DNA of 58,104 nt from Thermoplasmata archaeon (GCA_021802125.1 JAKAAX010000013.1:1-58104); one strand, 5' to 3'; positions 31,841 through 42,339 are shown, numbered from the stretch's first letter. Notes: generated by a model from the letters alone, not told the origin. Numbers and translations: made by a program.

Positions 31841-34800
31841 ATGAGGAGACGGCCCTCCTTCGACCGGGGGCCAGAGTTGACAGGTTGGCTAGGACGGTCC
31901 GGGTCCCCCGTGCGAGCGACCGAACTCGGCAGCGGACCCGTTGCCCTATCGAGGGCTCGGACCCCTCGACGTCTCTCGCGGGACCGACGGGCGCGCGTTC
32001 CCTACTCCTATGCGGCGGTGGTCCTTCTTCTCGTCCTGGTCGTCCTGGTGAGTTCCATCCTCACGGGGGACTTCACGGGGAGCGCCGGCCACCAACCCGG
32101 GCTCCCCACCGACCTCCAGTACGTCCTCTCTTCGCTGGCGGAGTCGATCGAAGCCCAAGCGATCAACCTCACCGTTACCCAGGCGGCGCAGGAGATCTCC
32201 TCGCAGGGAACTTTCGCCTTCTCCAGCCTGAACGCCCCGGTGCAGGCCGCCTTCCAGAACTACCTGCAAGCGATCTTCTTGGAGAACTCCACCTACTGCC
32301 GCAACGGCGACCCTGTCGGGCCCTACGTGGTCTGCCTCACTGCCTACACGATGAACGTGACGCAGCCCCCTCTGCAGGGGCAAGGGTTCGTCCCGACTTT
32401 CGGCGGAGAGAACGGAGCGCTCAACACCTCGGCCGTCGAGGTCCCGTTCCAGGTGGGGATCACGACAGAGTCTCCCTTCCTCGGGGTGGAGGGCGTTCTC
32501 GACCTCGAGGTGTTCGGAGGAAACGGGTTCCTGGCGTCGGGATCCTACCCGTTCCTGCAGACCACCCAGGTGCCTCTCGGCCTCTTCGATTCCTCCTTCA
32601 ACCTCTGGGAGGCCTCGCTCTCGGGTCCCGACAGCGAGTTCTCTCGACTCGCTCAGTACATGTTGACCTCTATCGCGGAGATACGGGCCTTGGCGGGGAC
32701 CGGCTCGGGGGGGCCGAACGGGCCGGACTCCGGGACCGAGGTGAGCCAGATCCTGACGCCGCAGGACGTCTTCCTCGCCGCGAACCTGAGCCTGCTCCTG
32801 ACCACGCTCACCACCTTCCGCACGGTGAACCCCGCGGACCTTGCGGCTCTCTGGCCGGGACTGCCCGGGGGGACGCTCCGGTCGCTGCTCGAAGGCGCGG
32901 TCGGGAACGGGACCGTGGACGCGGCCACCCTCTTCCTCTACCTGGAGGGGAAGACGAACGGAGTGGATTGGGGCTCTCTCCCGGTCGCGACAGGCGCGGA
33001 ACTCGCCCAATCGATACGCTCCTTCTCCGACCGATTTACCTTCGACCTCTACCGGAGCTTCTGGGGGAACAACGCCGTGGACCCCACGCTCCAGGAGCCA
33101 GTGGTGCCTTGGTCGGTCCTGCTGCACGCCTACCTTGGCGATTGGATGGAGGCCAGGCTTCTCCAGTACCTCGGGGACTACGGGAGCTGGATCGGAGGAC
33201 AGCTCGTCAACGCCATCGAGGCGGTGCCCTCCGGCGCCACGAGCACGACGGCGGAGACGTACTCGGCCGAGGTTTCCTGCCGGGCCGACTCGAACGGGCA
33301 GGTCTATCACCTGGGCAACTTCTCCTACACCTTGCTCCCTGCGGTCTCGCTCTCCGTCAGCGTGGACTCCCCCCTCAGTGCCGTCCAGTCCGGAGCGCCT
33401 CCGATCCTGGACCTGCTGTACGGGAACTCTTCCCCCTCCTGGCCCTTCCAACCGGCACCGCTCCGCCTTTACGCGAACCTCTCGCTCCCGAACGGGACGA
33501 ACATGGGGGGCTCGGGGGCGAGCTACGACCCCGTGCTCACCTACCAAGTGGTGGACCGATCGTTCCTTGGCGAGTACTCGAGCACGGCGAACAGCGCGAC
33601 GGATGTGGTGAACTGGACGTACCGTCAGCTGCTCTTGGACCTCGCGAACGTGACCGGGGAGATGTCCATCGTGCCCGCCCAGGCGGGATACTTGGCGACC
33701 ATCGCCTCGTCGGTGGCCTCCAACCCGACCTTCGGGACCCCGCCCACGCTCGGAGGGAGCCTGCCGGTCCCCGGCACCGGCTCTGCGAACGTCACGAACT
33801 CGAGCTGGGGCTACCTCGCCAACGGCGTCCCCGCCCTTTTCGCCCAGGGCTCGGGCGCCCTCGGCCAGTCGCTGGGGGCCCTCGCCGGCATGACGCCCTC
33901 GCAGGTCGACAGCTGGTTCTCGAACGGGGCAGAGCATCTGGGAGCGCTCTCGTCCTCCCCTCCAAACCCCCTCGCGACGAACTCCCTGGGAGACGCGGCC
34001 CGGCTCGCGGTCCGTCTCTACTACCAGCTGGACTACGCGCTCTTCTACGGGTTCGAGGGGAACATCAGCACGACCACCCCGGTCTGGCGCCCGCCCACCG
34101 CGACCTTCTCGTGGACGAGCGGCGGTGACACGCCGAACCCTCCAAGCGGCGGCGGGGGTGGCCCCGATTTCGCCCAGGATGTGCAGACCGACACCTACGG
34201 CCGCATCTACGACTGGGTGAGCAACAACACGCTCGGCCCGAGCTGGAACGTGAGCTTCAACGGGCTCGGAGGAAGCTACTCGGGATGGAGCTCCGCGCCC
34301 CCGCTCTGCCCCGCCTCCGGCGGCTACACGTGGTACGACCTCGGACCCTACCACGCAGCCGCCGTGGCCTTCTACTCGGGGGGTCTCTGGAACTTCCTCG
34401 CCTCTCAGCTCTCCAAACCCGCCGTCGCTGCGTCCTACGGCACGGTGCAGAACACGGTCGGGTCGGCGTGGGCCCACGTCGTGATGTTCACCGGACGCGA
34501 CCAGTGGAGCAGCTACCAGGTGGGGTCCGGAGGATTCGGGCTCTCGCTCCAGGATACCCTGGGAGCGGCCTACCTCGTACCCGACACCACGGCGATGCTG
34601 GTGGGACCCAATTCTTGGATGACGCAGCTCTACGACTCCTCGGCGAGCTGGATCGGGGTCAACGACCAGGTTCACTCGGTGACCTACCGACCGACGATCC
34701 TCTCCGACCGGCCCTTCCTACTGTGGCCGGGGCTCTGGGACACCGCCTCGTCGCAGGGAGAGGTGGTCCCGGTCGCGATGCCCCAGGTCGACCTCTCGAT

Positions 34801-36736
34801 GTACGACGCCTACCCGAACGGCCCTCCCACCTTCTGCGAGCCGCTTTGCGCGCCCCAGGTGACGGTCCACTTCGTGGATGCCCAGAACACGTCGACCAAC
34901 ATGGGGGCGGCGCCCTTCCAGACCACGTGGACCGTGGGGATCCAGGCGAAGGCCTCGGTGGCGCTCACCGATCCTTCGGTGCTGCTTCCGGGCTCGGGAG
35001 GGGCCCGTCCGATGACGCTCTCGGCGCAGGCGGCGATCGACGCGTTCTTCCCGGTGAACGTCTTCACGCCATGGCCCCTCCAGAGCGGAGCCGGCGGAGC
35101 CCCGTCGGACCCGCCCCTCGAGCTCGCCAGGTCCTACCTCGGGTACAACGAGCTCATCCCGCCCGGGGTCTCCATCCCCCAGTACAGCTACGACTACTGC
35201 CCGTACATGGGACTCGTCATGGGGACGGTCCGGGCGACCGCCTGCGTCAACGCCCAGGCTCCCGGAGGGTTCGGTACCCCCAATCTTGGCTGGGACTTCC
35301 TCCAAGGCGCGGACTTGCCGGGAGCCTCGCTCGCCGCTCTCACCAACGCCTCTGGAGCGGCCCTCTCGCTGCTGCAGGCGCCCGTCGCCTCCGCGGCCGG
35401 TCTTCTCGCTGACCTGCCCGGCCACGCCAGCACCTCGGGGGCTCCGGAGGCCGCAGCGTGGAACGACGTCGTCGGGGCCTCCACGAGCGCGGTCTCCTCC
35501 GCGGCGCCCTCGGTGCCGACCACGGTGCGGACCGAGGGACAGAACCTGTGGAACGGCGTCCTCTCATGGCCGGACTTCCCCGACTGCGCCGGTGGGAGCC
35601 CCGGGTGCAACGCGAGCACGCCAGGTCCCCTGGGCATCTACACGCAGACATCGTTCCTCACGGGAGAAGGGCTCTGGGGGTTCAACGCCGCGACGTACGA
35701 TACGCGGACGAACACCCTCTCGATGGTCCAGGGCCCCCCCGCGGTCCCCCACGCACCGCCGATCGGAGACTCCCAGGGGATAGAGATGGCCTTCACCTCG
35801 AACTCGTACTTCGATTCCGTTTGGAACTACCACGGACCTCTGACCTCGAACTCGACGCTCGACTTCACCTCCACCTGGAGCGGTCAGGGCCCCTCCACGC
35901 CGGCGACCGGCACGCTCAACGCGACCTGGAGTTGGTACGGGAGCGCCTCCTCGTTCGACCTCACCGCGGATTCCCCTCCGGCCGCGCAGCTCACCTGCCC
36001 GGCCCCCTCCGGAGCCTCCCCTTCCGGATGTCCCGTCGTCCCCACGATCATGGCGAACATGCCGGGAGTGGGTCCCTCGACCGCCCTCTCGCCCTTCATC
36101 GCGGGAAACGCGACCGCGAACTACCCCTCCCTTTCGCCGGACGCGCTGTCCTCCTTCTCGCTCGCCGCGAACGGACCCCTCGCCGCCTCGAGCCCCGGCT
36201 ATGGAGGGTTCGAGGAGGGGATCCAGACGCTCGTGGAGAACTACTCGGACCTGCTGCTCACCTCGCCTGCGCTCGGGCTGAAGGACTGGGAGTTCGGCGC
36301 GGACTACGTCCCCTCCTCGGGAAGGTTGTGGCACAGCACAGCGATGGAGTTCGCTCCGGTCCCCATCCTTGCGGGGGCCTACCCTTCGCTCCCGGGGTTC
36401 ATGGGTTGGGAGCTCCAGATCAACAACGAGCTTCTGACCTCGCTCGGGGATAGTACGCCCTCCTTCGGGACCTTCCCTTACATCCCTACCGGCTACCTGG
36501 CCTCGTTGGACTGGAACGTGAGCTCGGGGCCCTGCGCGACCTCGGGCTGTGCCGTCTCCGGCGCTCCCGAACCCGGGACGCCGGGGGGACTGGACGGCTC
36601 CTACCTATCGGTGAACTTTGCCGCTCTGCTCACGGGGCCGGGAGACCTGGGCGGCGGGGCCACGAGCAAACCCTCGCTGACCATGGGCGGCTCGGGTGCC
36701 TCGGACGCATGGTCCGCGACGTACGTATGGGGGTGA
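31841..36736 (+). CDS. Giant pilin-like surface protein
   Basis: 1,631 aa from ATG 31841 (TTG 31769 extends the frame). A basic leader (RTPRRLSRDRRARVPYS) runs straight into one helix (YAAVVLLLVLVVLVSSIL), as in the small pilin-like proteins of the island, but about 1,550 extracellular residues follow. They are rich in Ser, Gly, Asn, Trp and Tyr with many N-x-S/T sequons, and there is no C-terminal membrane anchor. The chain ends in a hydrophobic strand (WSATYVWG) like the small pilin-like proteins. No domain is recognised. Two more pilin-like genes follow in the same operon. It may be a tip adhesin or minor pilin-anchored effector. Confidence 0.72.
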   Translation: MRRRPSFDRGPELTGWLGRSGSPVRATELGSGPVALSRARTPRRLSRDRRARVPYSYAAVVLLLVLVVLVSSILTGDFTGSAGHQPGLPTDLQYVLSSLAESIEAQAINLTVTQAAQEISSQGTFAFSSLNAPVQAAFQNYLQAIFLENSTYCRNGDPVGPYVVCLTAYTMNVTQPPLQGQGFVPTFGGENGALNTSAVEVPFQVGITTESPFLGVEGVLDLEVFGGNGFLASGSYPFLQTTQVPLGLFDSSFNLWEASLSGPDSEFSRLAQYMLTSIAEIRALAGTGSGGPNGPDSGTEVSQILTPQDVFLAANLSLLLTTLTTFRTVNPADLAALWPGLPGGTLRSLLEGAVGNGTVDAATLFLYLEGKTNGVDWGSLPVATGAELAQSIRSFSDRFTFDLYRSFWGNNAVDPTLQEPVVPWSVLLHAYLGDWMEARLLQYLGDYGSWIGGQLVNAIEAVPSGATSTTAETYSAEVSCRADSNGQVYHLGNFSYTLLPAVSLSVSVDSPLSAVQSGAPPILDLLYGNSSPSWPFQPAPLRLYANLSLPNGTNMGGSGASYDPVLTYQVVDRSFLGEYSSTANSATDVVNWTYRQLLLDLANVTGEMSIVPAQAGYLATIASSVASNPTFGTPPTLGGSLPVPGTGSANVTNSSWGYLANGVPALFAQGSGALGQSLGALAGMTPSQVDSWFSNGAEHLGALSSSPPNPLATNSLGDAARLAVRLYYQLDYALFYGFEGNISTTTPVWRPPTATFSWTSGGDTPNPPSGGGGGPDFAQDVQTDTYGRIYDWVSNNTLGPSWNVSFNGLGGSYSGWSSAPPLCPASGGYTWYDLGPYHAAAVAFYSGGLWNFLASQLSKPAVAASYGTVQNTVGSAWAHVVMFTGRDQWSSYQVGSGGFGLSLQDTLGAAYLVPDTTAMLVGPNSWMTQLYDSSASWIGVNDQVHSVTYRPTILSDRPFLLWPGLWDTASSQGEVVPVAMPQVDLSMYDAYPNGPPTFCEPLCAPQVTVHFVDAQNTSTNMGAAPFQTTWTVGIQAKASVALTDPSVLLPGSGGARPMTLSAQAAIDAFFPVNVFTPWPLQSGAGGAPSDPPLELARSYLGYNELIPPGVSIPQYSYDYCPYMGLVMGTVRATACVNAQAPGGFGTPNLGWDFLQGADLPGASLAALTNASGAALSLLQAPVASAAGLLADLPGHASTSGAPEAAAWNDVVGASTSAVSSAAPSVPTTVRTEGQNLWNGVLSWPDFPDCAGGSPGCNASTPGPLGIYTQTSFLTGEGLWGFNAATYDTRTNTLSMVQGPPAVPHAPPIGDSQGIEMAFTSNSYFDSVWNYHGPLTSNSTLDFTSTWSGQGPSTPATGTLNATWSWYGSASSFDLTADSPPAAQLTCPAPSGASPSGCPVVPTIMANMPGVGPSTALSPFIAGNATANYPSLSPDALSSFSLAANGPLAASSPGYGGFEEGIQTLVENYSDLLLTSPALGLKDWEFGADYVPSSGRLWHSTAMEFAPVPILAGAYPSLPGFMGWELQINNELLTSLGDSTPSFGTFPYIPTGYLASLDWNVSSGPCATSGCAVSGAPEPGTPGGLDGSYLSVNFAALLTGPGDLGGGATSKPSLTMGGSGASDAWSATYVWG

Positions 36737-37262
36737 GCTTCTGACGATCTGCAGGCCCCGGGCTGACAGGAGAGGGAGGGCCAGACAGGGGGCTCGCCGG
36801 GTGGGCCATCCGCCCCGGGCCCTCGGGCAGCGGCGCGCTGCGGTGGAAGGTCTCGGACTGACGCTCATGATCTCCATCATGATCATCGCCGCGTGCATGG
36901 CGATCGTGGTCGTCTTCGCCTACGAGGTCGAGGGGACGCACCTGCAGCGCATGGAGGTCCTGGACGCGAAGGGGCAGAGCGCGACGCTGCTCTCCGGCTG
37001 CCCGTGCCCGATCCGGGTGATCGCGTTCAACCAGCAGGGAACCCCGCTCTCCGGAGTGGGGGTGACGCTCTCGGGCTCTTCGGGGGCTTCGGCAGAGGTC
37101 ACCGGCCACCTGGGCATCGCCACCTTCACCGTGGTGCCGGTATTCGTGAACCACCTGCGTTACGACATGATCACGGTCGACGCCACCTACCAGCCGCCGA
37201 GCGGGATCGGGGCCCCACCTCCACCGGAGACGATCTCCACGACGTTCGAGGTGTTGCAGTGA
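36696..37262 (+). CDS. Type IV pilin-like protein 3
   Basis: 188 aa from GTG 36696, overlapping the giant gene's end by 41 bases; the true start may be slightly later. Leader ends in RALGQRRAAVEGLGL, followed by a helix (MISIMIIAACMAIVVVFAY). The exported part contains a short Ig/carboxypeptidase-regulatory-like beta domain (TPLSGVGVTLSGSSG, GHLGIATFTVV) and a CPCP turn. It ends in a hydrophobic strand. Second gene of the operon giant protein - pilin 3 - pilin 4. Confidence 0.68.
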   Translation: MPRTHGPRRTYGGELLTICRPRADRRGRARQGARRVGHPPRALGQRRAAVEGLGLTLMISIMIIAACMAIVVVFAYEVEGTHLQRMEVLDAKGQSATLLSGCPCPIRVIAFNQQGTPLSGVGVTLSGSSGASAEVTGHLGIATFTVVPVFVNHLRYDMITVDATYQPPSGIGAPPPPETISTTFEVLQ

Positions 37263-37299
37263 GCGCCACCCGGACGAGGGAAGGAGGCGATGCGGCCCC

Positions 37300-37866
37300 A
37301 TGATGATGGACTGGGCGATGTCGCTCTTCGCCGCGAGCCTGGTGAGCCTGCTGATGCTCTCCGTCGTGGTCGCGGACGTGCACGCCGCCGGGGACCAGAC
37401 CATTGTCGGCCAGCAGCTCTCGGAAGCCGCGGGGTCGTTCACCCAACGGGTGGACGAGGACGTGGGTCTAGGGATCGCGGTGAACGACCCCATCAATTTC
37501 ACGAACTCGCCAAGCGGTTACGGCCTGGTCCTGCCTACGACGGTGAACGGGATCTACTACACCCTCACGATCACCCCTGAGTTCGTCCTCATGACGGCCA
37601 CCGTCCAGGGCTCGGCAGTTTCCAGGGAGAGCAGCTTCGCGGCTCCGCTGCACGTCTGGCCGACGCAAGTGCTCCGCTGGCTTCAGCTGGAGGGGAACGA
37701 CACGACCGGGCCCCAGATGCACTCGTGGGACCAGCAGTTCTCCTGCTATCAGTTCGCCTCCGGAGATTCGCTGCTCCTCGAGATCCTCTCCGCCCACGTG
37801 GACGGGACCGCGACCTACATCGCGGTCCTCATCCCTCCGACCTCGGCCACCGCCTGCGCCACGTGA
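37300..37866 (+). CDS. Type IV pilin-like or TadE-like protein 4
   Basis: 188 aa. Very short leader (MMMDWAM) followed at once by a helix (SLFAASLVSLLMLSVVVADV), so it resembles a pseudopilin without the usual basic pre-region. The exported domain is beta-rich with two cysteines (FSCYQF and ATACAT) and an N-x-T sequon. GGAGG lies about 12 nt upstream. 37 bases after pilin 3 and convergent with the beta-propeller surface gene. Assignment as pilin-like rests on layout and neighbours only. Confidence 0.62.
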   Translation: MMMDWAMSLFAASLVSLLMLSVVVADVHAAGDQTIVGQQLSEAAGSFTQRVDEDVGLGIAVNDPINFTNSPSGYGLVLPTTVNGIYYTLTITPEFVLMTATVQGSAVSRESSFAAPLHVWPTQVLRWLQLEGNDTTGPQMHSWDQQFSCYQFASGDSLLLEILSAHVDGTATYIAVLIPPTSATACAT

Positions 37867-38058
37867 TTACGGGTCCACCGGGTCGCACCGGTCGAGCTGC
37901 TCCAGGTTCTCGGGACGTCCGGCGAGGGCACGCCGGGCCTTCGCCTTTGAGGGCCCTCACGCCTCTCCCCGAGAGCGGTCGTGCGGGATCAGGCGCGTGC
38001 CCACCGCGCTCCCACGCTTGGCAGCCGGACCTCAGGCGCCGAGGCCATTCCGGCTCAT

Positions 38059-41000
38059 CTACGACTTGGGGAGGGCGGGTTGGCTTGACGACGGCTCGTT
38101 CCCTCCGGGCGGGGGCTCGGGGGTGGTGGTCATCAGGTCCTGTTCCTCTCCGAGGTCGACCGGTCCGGAGGGCGGCGGGGGTGGCGTCTTCGCCCCCGAT
38201 CCCGCGGTCTGGGCGTCCGTTGTACCTGCTCCGGGGGAGGGGGCCGTCTCGTCACCCGGGGGGACGTTTGTGGTCGCCCCTCCGGCGGCGGCCGCCGCCC
38301 TTCCGCCCTTTCTGCCACCCTTGCCCTTGCCGGTGGGCGCGTCCTCGGCTCCCGCGCCGCGTCCGCGAAGCAGGAGGAGGATGAGCAGGACCGCCAGGAC
38401 GATGAGCCCGAGCAGGAGGCCCAGGAACCCGTAGCCGGTCCCGGCTGGCATCCCCAGGAGCGTGGGAGCGGGGGCGGGGTTCACCTGAAGGAGCGTCCCG
38501 GGCGAGGTGGCTCGCGCACCATGGGCGTCCGTCACCGCGACCGAGATGGAGAAGGTCCCGGTCGCGGAGGGGGCGCAGGAGATGACCGCGCCCGTGCCCG
38601 CGCACCCGGCGGGAAGGCCCGACCAGACGAAGGTGAGACCACCGGAGCTGCCGGAGACGGCGGCGGTGATGGCGATCTTGGAGCCGACCTGGACCGTGCT
38701 CGGGCTCACGGATACCGAGACGATCGGGAAGGCGGAGACGGCGAGCGAGGGAGAGGCCACCGTCGTGGAGAAGCCGTTGGCGTCCGTGACGGTCATGTTG
38801 ACCGTGTAGGAGCCGGCCTTGGTGGCCGTGCAGGTGGCGGTGGTGGAGGCGAGCGAGCCGCCGACACACAGGAGCCCGGCCGAGGGTGAGGAGACCCAGG
38901 TGACCTGGGCGATCCCGGCACCGACGGAGCTCACGTTCCCTACGAGTTGGACGGATTGGCCGACGTCGGTTCCGCTCGGGGTCCAGGATGGAGTCCCGAG
39001 GGCGGGATCGGCGGAGACCGTGACGGTCGCTGGAGCGCTCGGGACGGACCAGGCGTTGTTGGAGTCCTGGGCGCGAACGCTAACGGAAAGGATCCCGACG
39101 GCCGAAGAGGGCAGGACGCAGGAGACGACCGCGGTGTTGGTCCCCGTGCACCCGGAGGGGAGTCCGCTCCAAGCGTAGCCGAGGTAGGTCCCGCTGCCGC
39201 CGAGGACGGTGGCGGTGAGGACCAGGGTCTGGTCGACATCCGCGGAGATGTGGGGGAGCCCGCCAACCGTCGAAGCAATGGCGACGACCTTGGGGGCGGT
39301 GGAGACCGGCACGCTGATCGGGGCGGAGGAGACGGAGAACCCGTTGGCGTCCGTGGCGGTCGCGGTGACGGTCAGCGAAGAGGCAACGACGAGGAGGCAC
39401 TGGACCGAGGCGGTCGCGGTGCCGGTGCAACCGGGAGGGAGACCGGTCCAGGCGTACCCCACCGTGCCGTTGCCGCCGGTGAAGGTGGCGTTCAACCAGA
39501 GCGTCTGCCCTACGTCGGCCGAGGGAGCTGAGGCGGCGACCACGACCGCGGGCGCCGCGAAGACGTCGAGCGGGACCGAGGTTGCGGAAGAGGTCCACAT
39601 GCCGGTTGAGTCCTGGGCACGGACGGAGACGACGGCGCCTGTGGCGGGCGCGGTTGGCGCACAGTCCAGGGTCGCACCTGAGCTGCTCGGGCAGCCCAAG
39701 GAGGCGGGAGTGGTCCAGTTAAAGATGGGGAAGCTCCCGCTGCCTCCCGAGAGAGAGGTCGAGTAGACCACCGTCTGGCCCACGTCGAGCGCCCTCGTGG
39801 AGGGGGAGACCGAAACGGTCGGGTCCGCGTAGACGGTGAGGGGGGCCCAGCTGAAGACCGAGGCCCCCGAGGAGTCGGTGTCGTTGATCCAGACGAAGTA
39901 GGAGCCCGCGGCCCCGGCGACGCAGTTCGTCTGTGCGAGGTTGGGGACCCCCAGTTGGGTGCTGGCCACGAAGAACGGTTGAGTGCAGCTCGTGCCCGTG
40001 CTCGGGGAGACCGCGACGGTGAGCGAGTTCAGACCCGTGCCGACGGCGGGGAGGGAGGTCTGGACCTCGAAGATCTGACCGAGGTCGGCGGCGCTCGTAG
40101 AGACACCCTCTTGGGGTCCCACTACGTCGAGCCATCCGGACCCGGAGGCCGGGGCCACGCTCACGTAGAGGACCCCGGTGATGTTGTCCCAGAGGAGGGC
40201 CTGGGGGACGCCGCTCACGTTGATGCGGGCGAGGGTCGAGTAGGTGGTGAGGTCGACCAGCGAGACGTTCCATCCTCCCAGGCCGGCCACATAGAGGGTC
40301 CCGTTGGGGGCGAAGGCGAGGCCCTTGGGGGAGGGGACCACGGGAATCGAGGGGCTGAACCAGCCCGATGAGATGTTGAGGTCGACGACCGCGTTGGTGC
40401 CGCTGTAGGCGACGACCAGACTGCCGTTGAACATGTCGAAGATCAGGCCGTCGGGGGCGCTGCCGCCGGGAAGCGTGAGGTTGGCCTTCACCGAGTTGTA
40501 GGTCGCGTTGATGACCGTGAGGTTGTTCGAGACCTCGTTCGCCACGACGACCAGGTTGCGCGCGGGGTCGTAGGCGATGGCGTCTGGATGGATCCCGACA
40601 GGGACGCTCGCGACGACGGTCGAGGTGACCAGCGAGTAGACTGAAACGGAGTCGGTGGCGAAGTTGGAGACGTAGACGCTCTGGTCGACGGGATCGTAGC
40701 AGAGCGCGTCAGGGGTCGTTCCTACGGTGATCGAGGTCGAGGCTCCCGATACGGTGTTGATCGAGGAGATGGACCCGGATCCGCTGTTGGCAACGAACAT
40801 CACGCCGTAGGCAGGGACCGCGAGTACCGCTTCGGGTGCGGTCCCGGTCGCGGGCCCTGCGGTGTACCCCTGTGTGACCGCGCTCACGAGGCCCACGTTG
40901 TTGGAGCCCCCCTGGGCAACCCAGACGTAGTTGTCGCTGGGGTCGACGGCCATCCCCTGCGGGGAACTGCCGACGGAGATGGCCCCAAGGGGACCTGCCC

Positions 41001-42228
41001 CTCCATCCTCACGGAGATCGGGAGCAGACATCGCGAGCTCGGTGGAGATGACCAGCACGCCAGAACCACTAGAGAAAATTCCGCCAAAGATCTGTCCCGA
41101 CACGGGATTGAACCCGATGTAGGGCGAGAAACCCGAGCCGCCGGTCACGTTCGACAGGACCTGACCCCCGCTCGACATGACGATCACATCGGTGGTGAAC
41201 CCATCGATCAGGTAGACGTTCCCGCTCAGGGTGTCGATGGTGAGGCCAAGCACGTACGTGTACCCAGTTTGGGGTGTCGCGACGATGCGGTTCGACACGG
41301 GGTCTATGATCTCGACAGTGCTCCTAGCGGTGGTGACGAAGACGAGTCCGCTCTGGGGGTCGTAGCCCACCATGTAGGGGACTCCGGTCGTGGCGATGGT
41401 CGTGATGAGAGAGGTGCCCGAGACCACGGCGACCTCGCTGGGCACCTGGACCCCCACATACATCTCTTGGTTCACCGGGTCGTACGCGACCCCAAGCGCG
41501 GTGTCGCTGCCCGCCGCTGCGAGCTGGACCGCCCCCACGACGTCGGTCCCCCGGAGGACTTCGACCTGGGCAGGGGACGTCAGAAGAGACGCGTAGACCT
41601 CCTGGTCGGCGGGGTCGTAGCCGATCCCGAAGCACCGGCCGGCAAGGCCCACACTTCCCAGGTAGGCGTTCGTCTGGGCATTGAAGAGAAACGCCGAGGA
41701 GACGGAATTGCCGCAGCCGTACATCATGTTGTCCGCCGGGTCGTACACCGCAGAGTACATCGTCCCTGGGAGGGACTGGAATCCGACCGAGGAGTCCGTG
41801 TGGGGATCGATGAACATCACCCCTTGCGGCGAAATCAGACTCTGGTAGGTTACCCCGTTCACTGGATCGAAGCCGTTGCCCCAGGCAGGGCCGCCGGTGC
41901 CCAGGGTTCCGAGGTACTTTCCGACTTCCGAGACGGGACCGGATGCTCCGGCGGAGGACGCGGCGGCTAGGTCGGGCGAAGCGTGGTAGGGGGAGGCCGA
42001 CCCAGTCCTCGCGGTCCCAGCGGCCAAGAGCCCTCCGGCCGGGTCCGAGAAGAGAGGGCCGTAGGGAGACGGAAGTGGGCCGGTGAGGCCGAGCTCGGCG
42101 GCCTTTGGAAGGTCACGACCCCCGACCGCTTGGGCCTGAACTCCTTGAGCCAGGAGGGATAGCATCGCAACGACGGTGACCAGGCAAACGGTGCCGCCCA
42201 AACGGCGGCGACCAGGGGTACAAAGCAT
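38059..42228 (-). CDS. Giant anchored surface protein: YVTN-type beta-propeller plus Cys-containing PKD/Ig-like repeats
   Basis: 1,389 aa from ATG 42228, chosen because a TATA box lies about 27 bases upstream. Signal peptide (VCLVTVVAMLSLLAQGVQA), then roughly 600 residues of YVTN-like blades (repeating YDPVDQSVYVSNFATDSVSV, YDPARNLVVVANEVSNN), then several beta-sandwich repeats with GLPxGC...C (for example WSGLPSGCTGTN). A C-terminal helix (GFLGLLLGLIVLAVLLILLL) and a long Gly/Pro-rich cytoplasmic tail follow. It is an extracellular adhesin or matrix protein held by its C-terminus. Monocistronic. Confidence 0.85.
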   Translation of the reverse strand: MLCTPGRRRLGGTVCLVTVVAMLSLLAQGVQAQAVGGRDLPKAAELGLTGPLPSPYGPLFSDPAGGLLAAGTARTGSASPYHASPDLAAASSAGASGPVSEVGKYLGTLGTGGPAWGNGFDPVNGVTYQSLISPQGVMFIDPHTDSSVGFQSLPGTMYSAVYDPADNMMYGCGNSVSSAFLFNAQTNAYLGSVGLAGRCFGIGYDPADQEVYASLLTSPAQVEVLRGTDVVGAVQLAAAGSDTALGVAYDPVNQEMYVGVQVPSEVAVVSGTSLITTIATTGVPYMVGYDPQSGLVFVTTARSTVEIIDPVSNRIVATPQTGYTYVLGLTIDTLSGNVYLIDGFTTDVIVMSSGGQVLSNVTGGSGFSPYIGFNPVSGQIFGGIFSSGSGVLVISTELAMSAPDLREDGGAGPLGAISVGSSPQGMAVDPSDNYVWVAQGGSNNVGLVSAVTQGYTAGPATGTAPEAVLAVPAYGVMFVANSGSGSISSINTVSGASTSITVGTTPDALCYDPVDQSVYVSNFATDSVSVYSLVTSTVVASVPVGIHPDAIAYDPARNLVVVANEVSNNLTVINATYNSVKANLTLPGGSAPDGLIFDMFNGSLVVAYSGTNAVVDLNISSGWFSPSIPVVPSPKGLAFAPNGTLYVAGLGGWNVSLVDLTTYSTLARINVSGVPQALLWDNITGVLYVSVAPASGSGWLDVVGPQEGVSTSAADLGQIFEVQTSLPAVGTGLNSLTVAVSPSTGTSCTQPFFVASTQLGVPNLAQTNCVAGAAGSYFVWINDTDSSGASVFSWAPLTVYADPTVSVSPSTRALDVGQTVVYSTSLSGGSGSFPIFNWTTPASLGCPSSSGATLDCAPTAPATGAVVSVRAQDSTGMWTSSATSVPLDVFAAPAVVVAASAPSADVGQTLWLNATFTGGNGTVGYAWTGLPPGCTGTATASVQCLLVVASSLTVTATATDANGFSVSSAPISVPVSTAPKVVAIASTVGGLPHISADVDQTLVLTATVLGGSGTYLGYAWSGLPSGCTGTNTAVVSCVLPSSAVGILSVSVRAQDSNNAWSVPSAPATVTVSADPALGTPSWTPSGTDVGQSVQLVGNVSSVGAGIAQVTWVSSPSAGLLCVGGSLASTTATCTATKAGSYTVNMTVTDANGFSTTVASPSLAVSAFPIVSVSVSPSTVQVGSKIAITAAVSGSSGGLTFVWSGLPAGCAGTGAVISCAPSATGTFSISVAVTDAHGARATSPGTLLQVNPAPAPTLLGMPAGTGYGFLGLLLGLIVLAVLLILLLLRGRGAGAEDAPTGKGKGGRKGGRAAAAAGGATTNVPPGDETAPSPGAGTTDAQTAGSGAKTPPPPPSGPVDLGEEQDLMTTTPEPPPGGNEPSSSQPALPKS

Positions 42229-42250
42229 GAGGCCCTTATCTGTCAGGTGG

Positions 42251-42259
42251 ATTAAAAGG
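42251..42259 (-). promoter_or_regulatory. TATA box for the beta-propeller surface protein (leaderless)
   Basis: Minus-strand CCTTTTAAT is centred about 27 bases upstream of ATG 42228, so the transcript should begin at the start codon. This decides the start against the upstream in-frame ATG at 42267. Confidence 0.65.
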
Positions 42260-42339
42260 CTCTTCACCCGAAGACCCGTTTCCCGCGTCCGTCCGTCGTC
42301 GATGCTTCGTGTGCGTACGTACCACGTTCCGGGGTCGAC

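Noticed and set aside
31946..34675. 909-codon ORF antisense to the giant pilin-like gene
   Set aside because: Arg/Gly/Val-rich composition typical of shadow frames in GC-rich coding DNA; the plus-strand product has a clear leader-helix and surface-protein composition.
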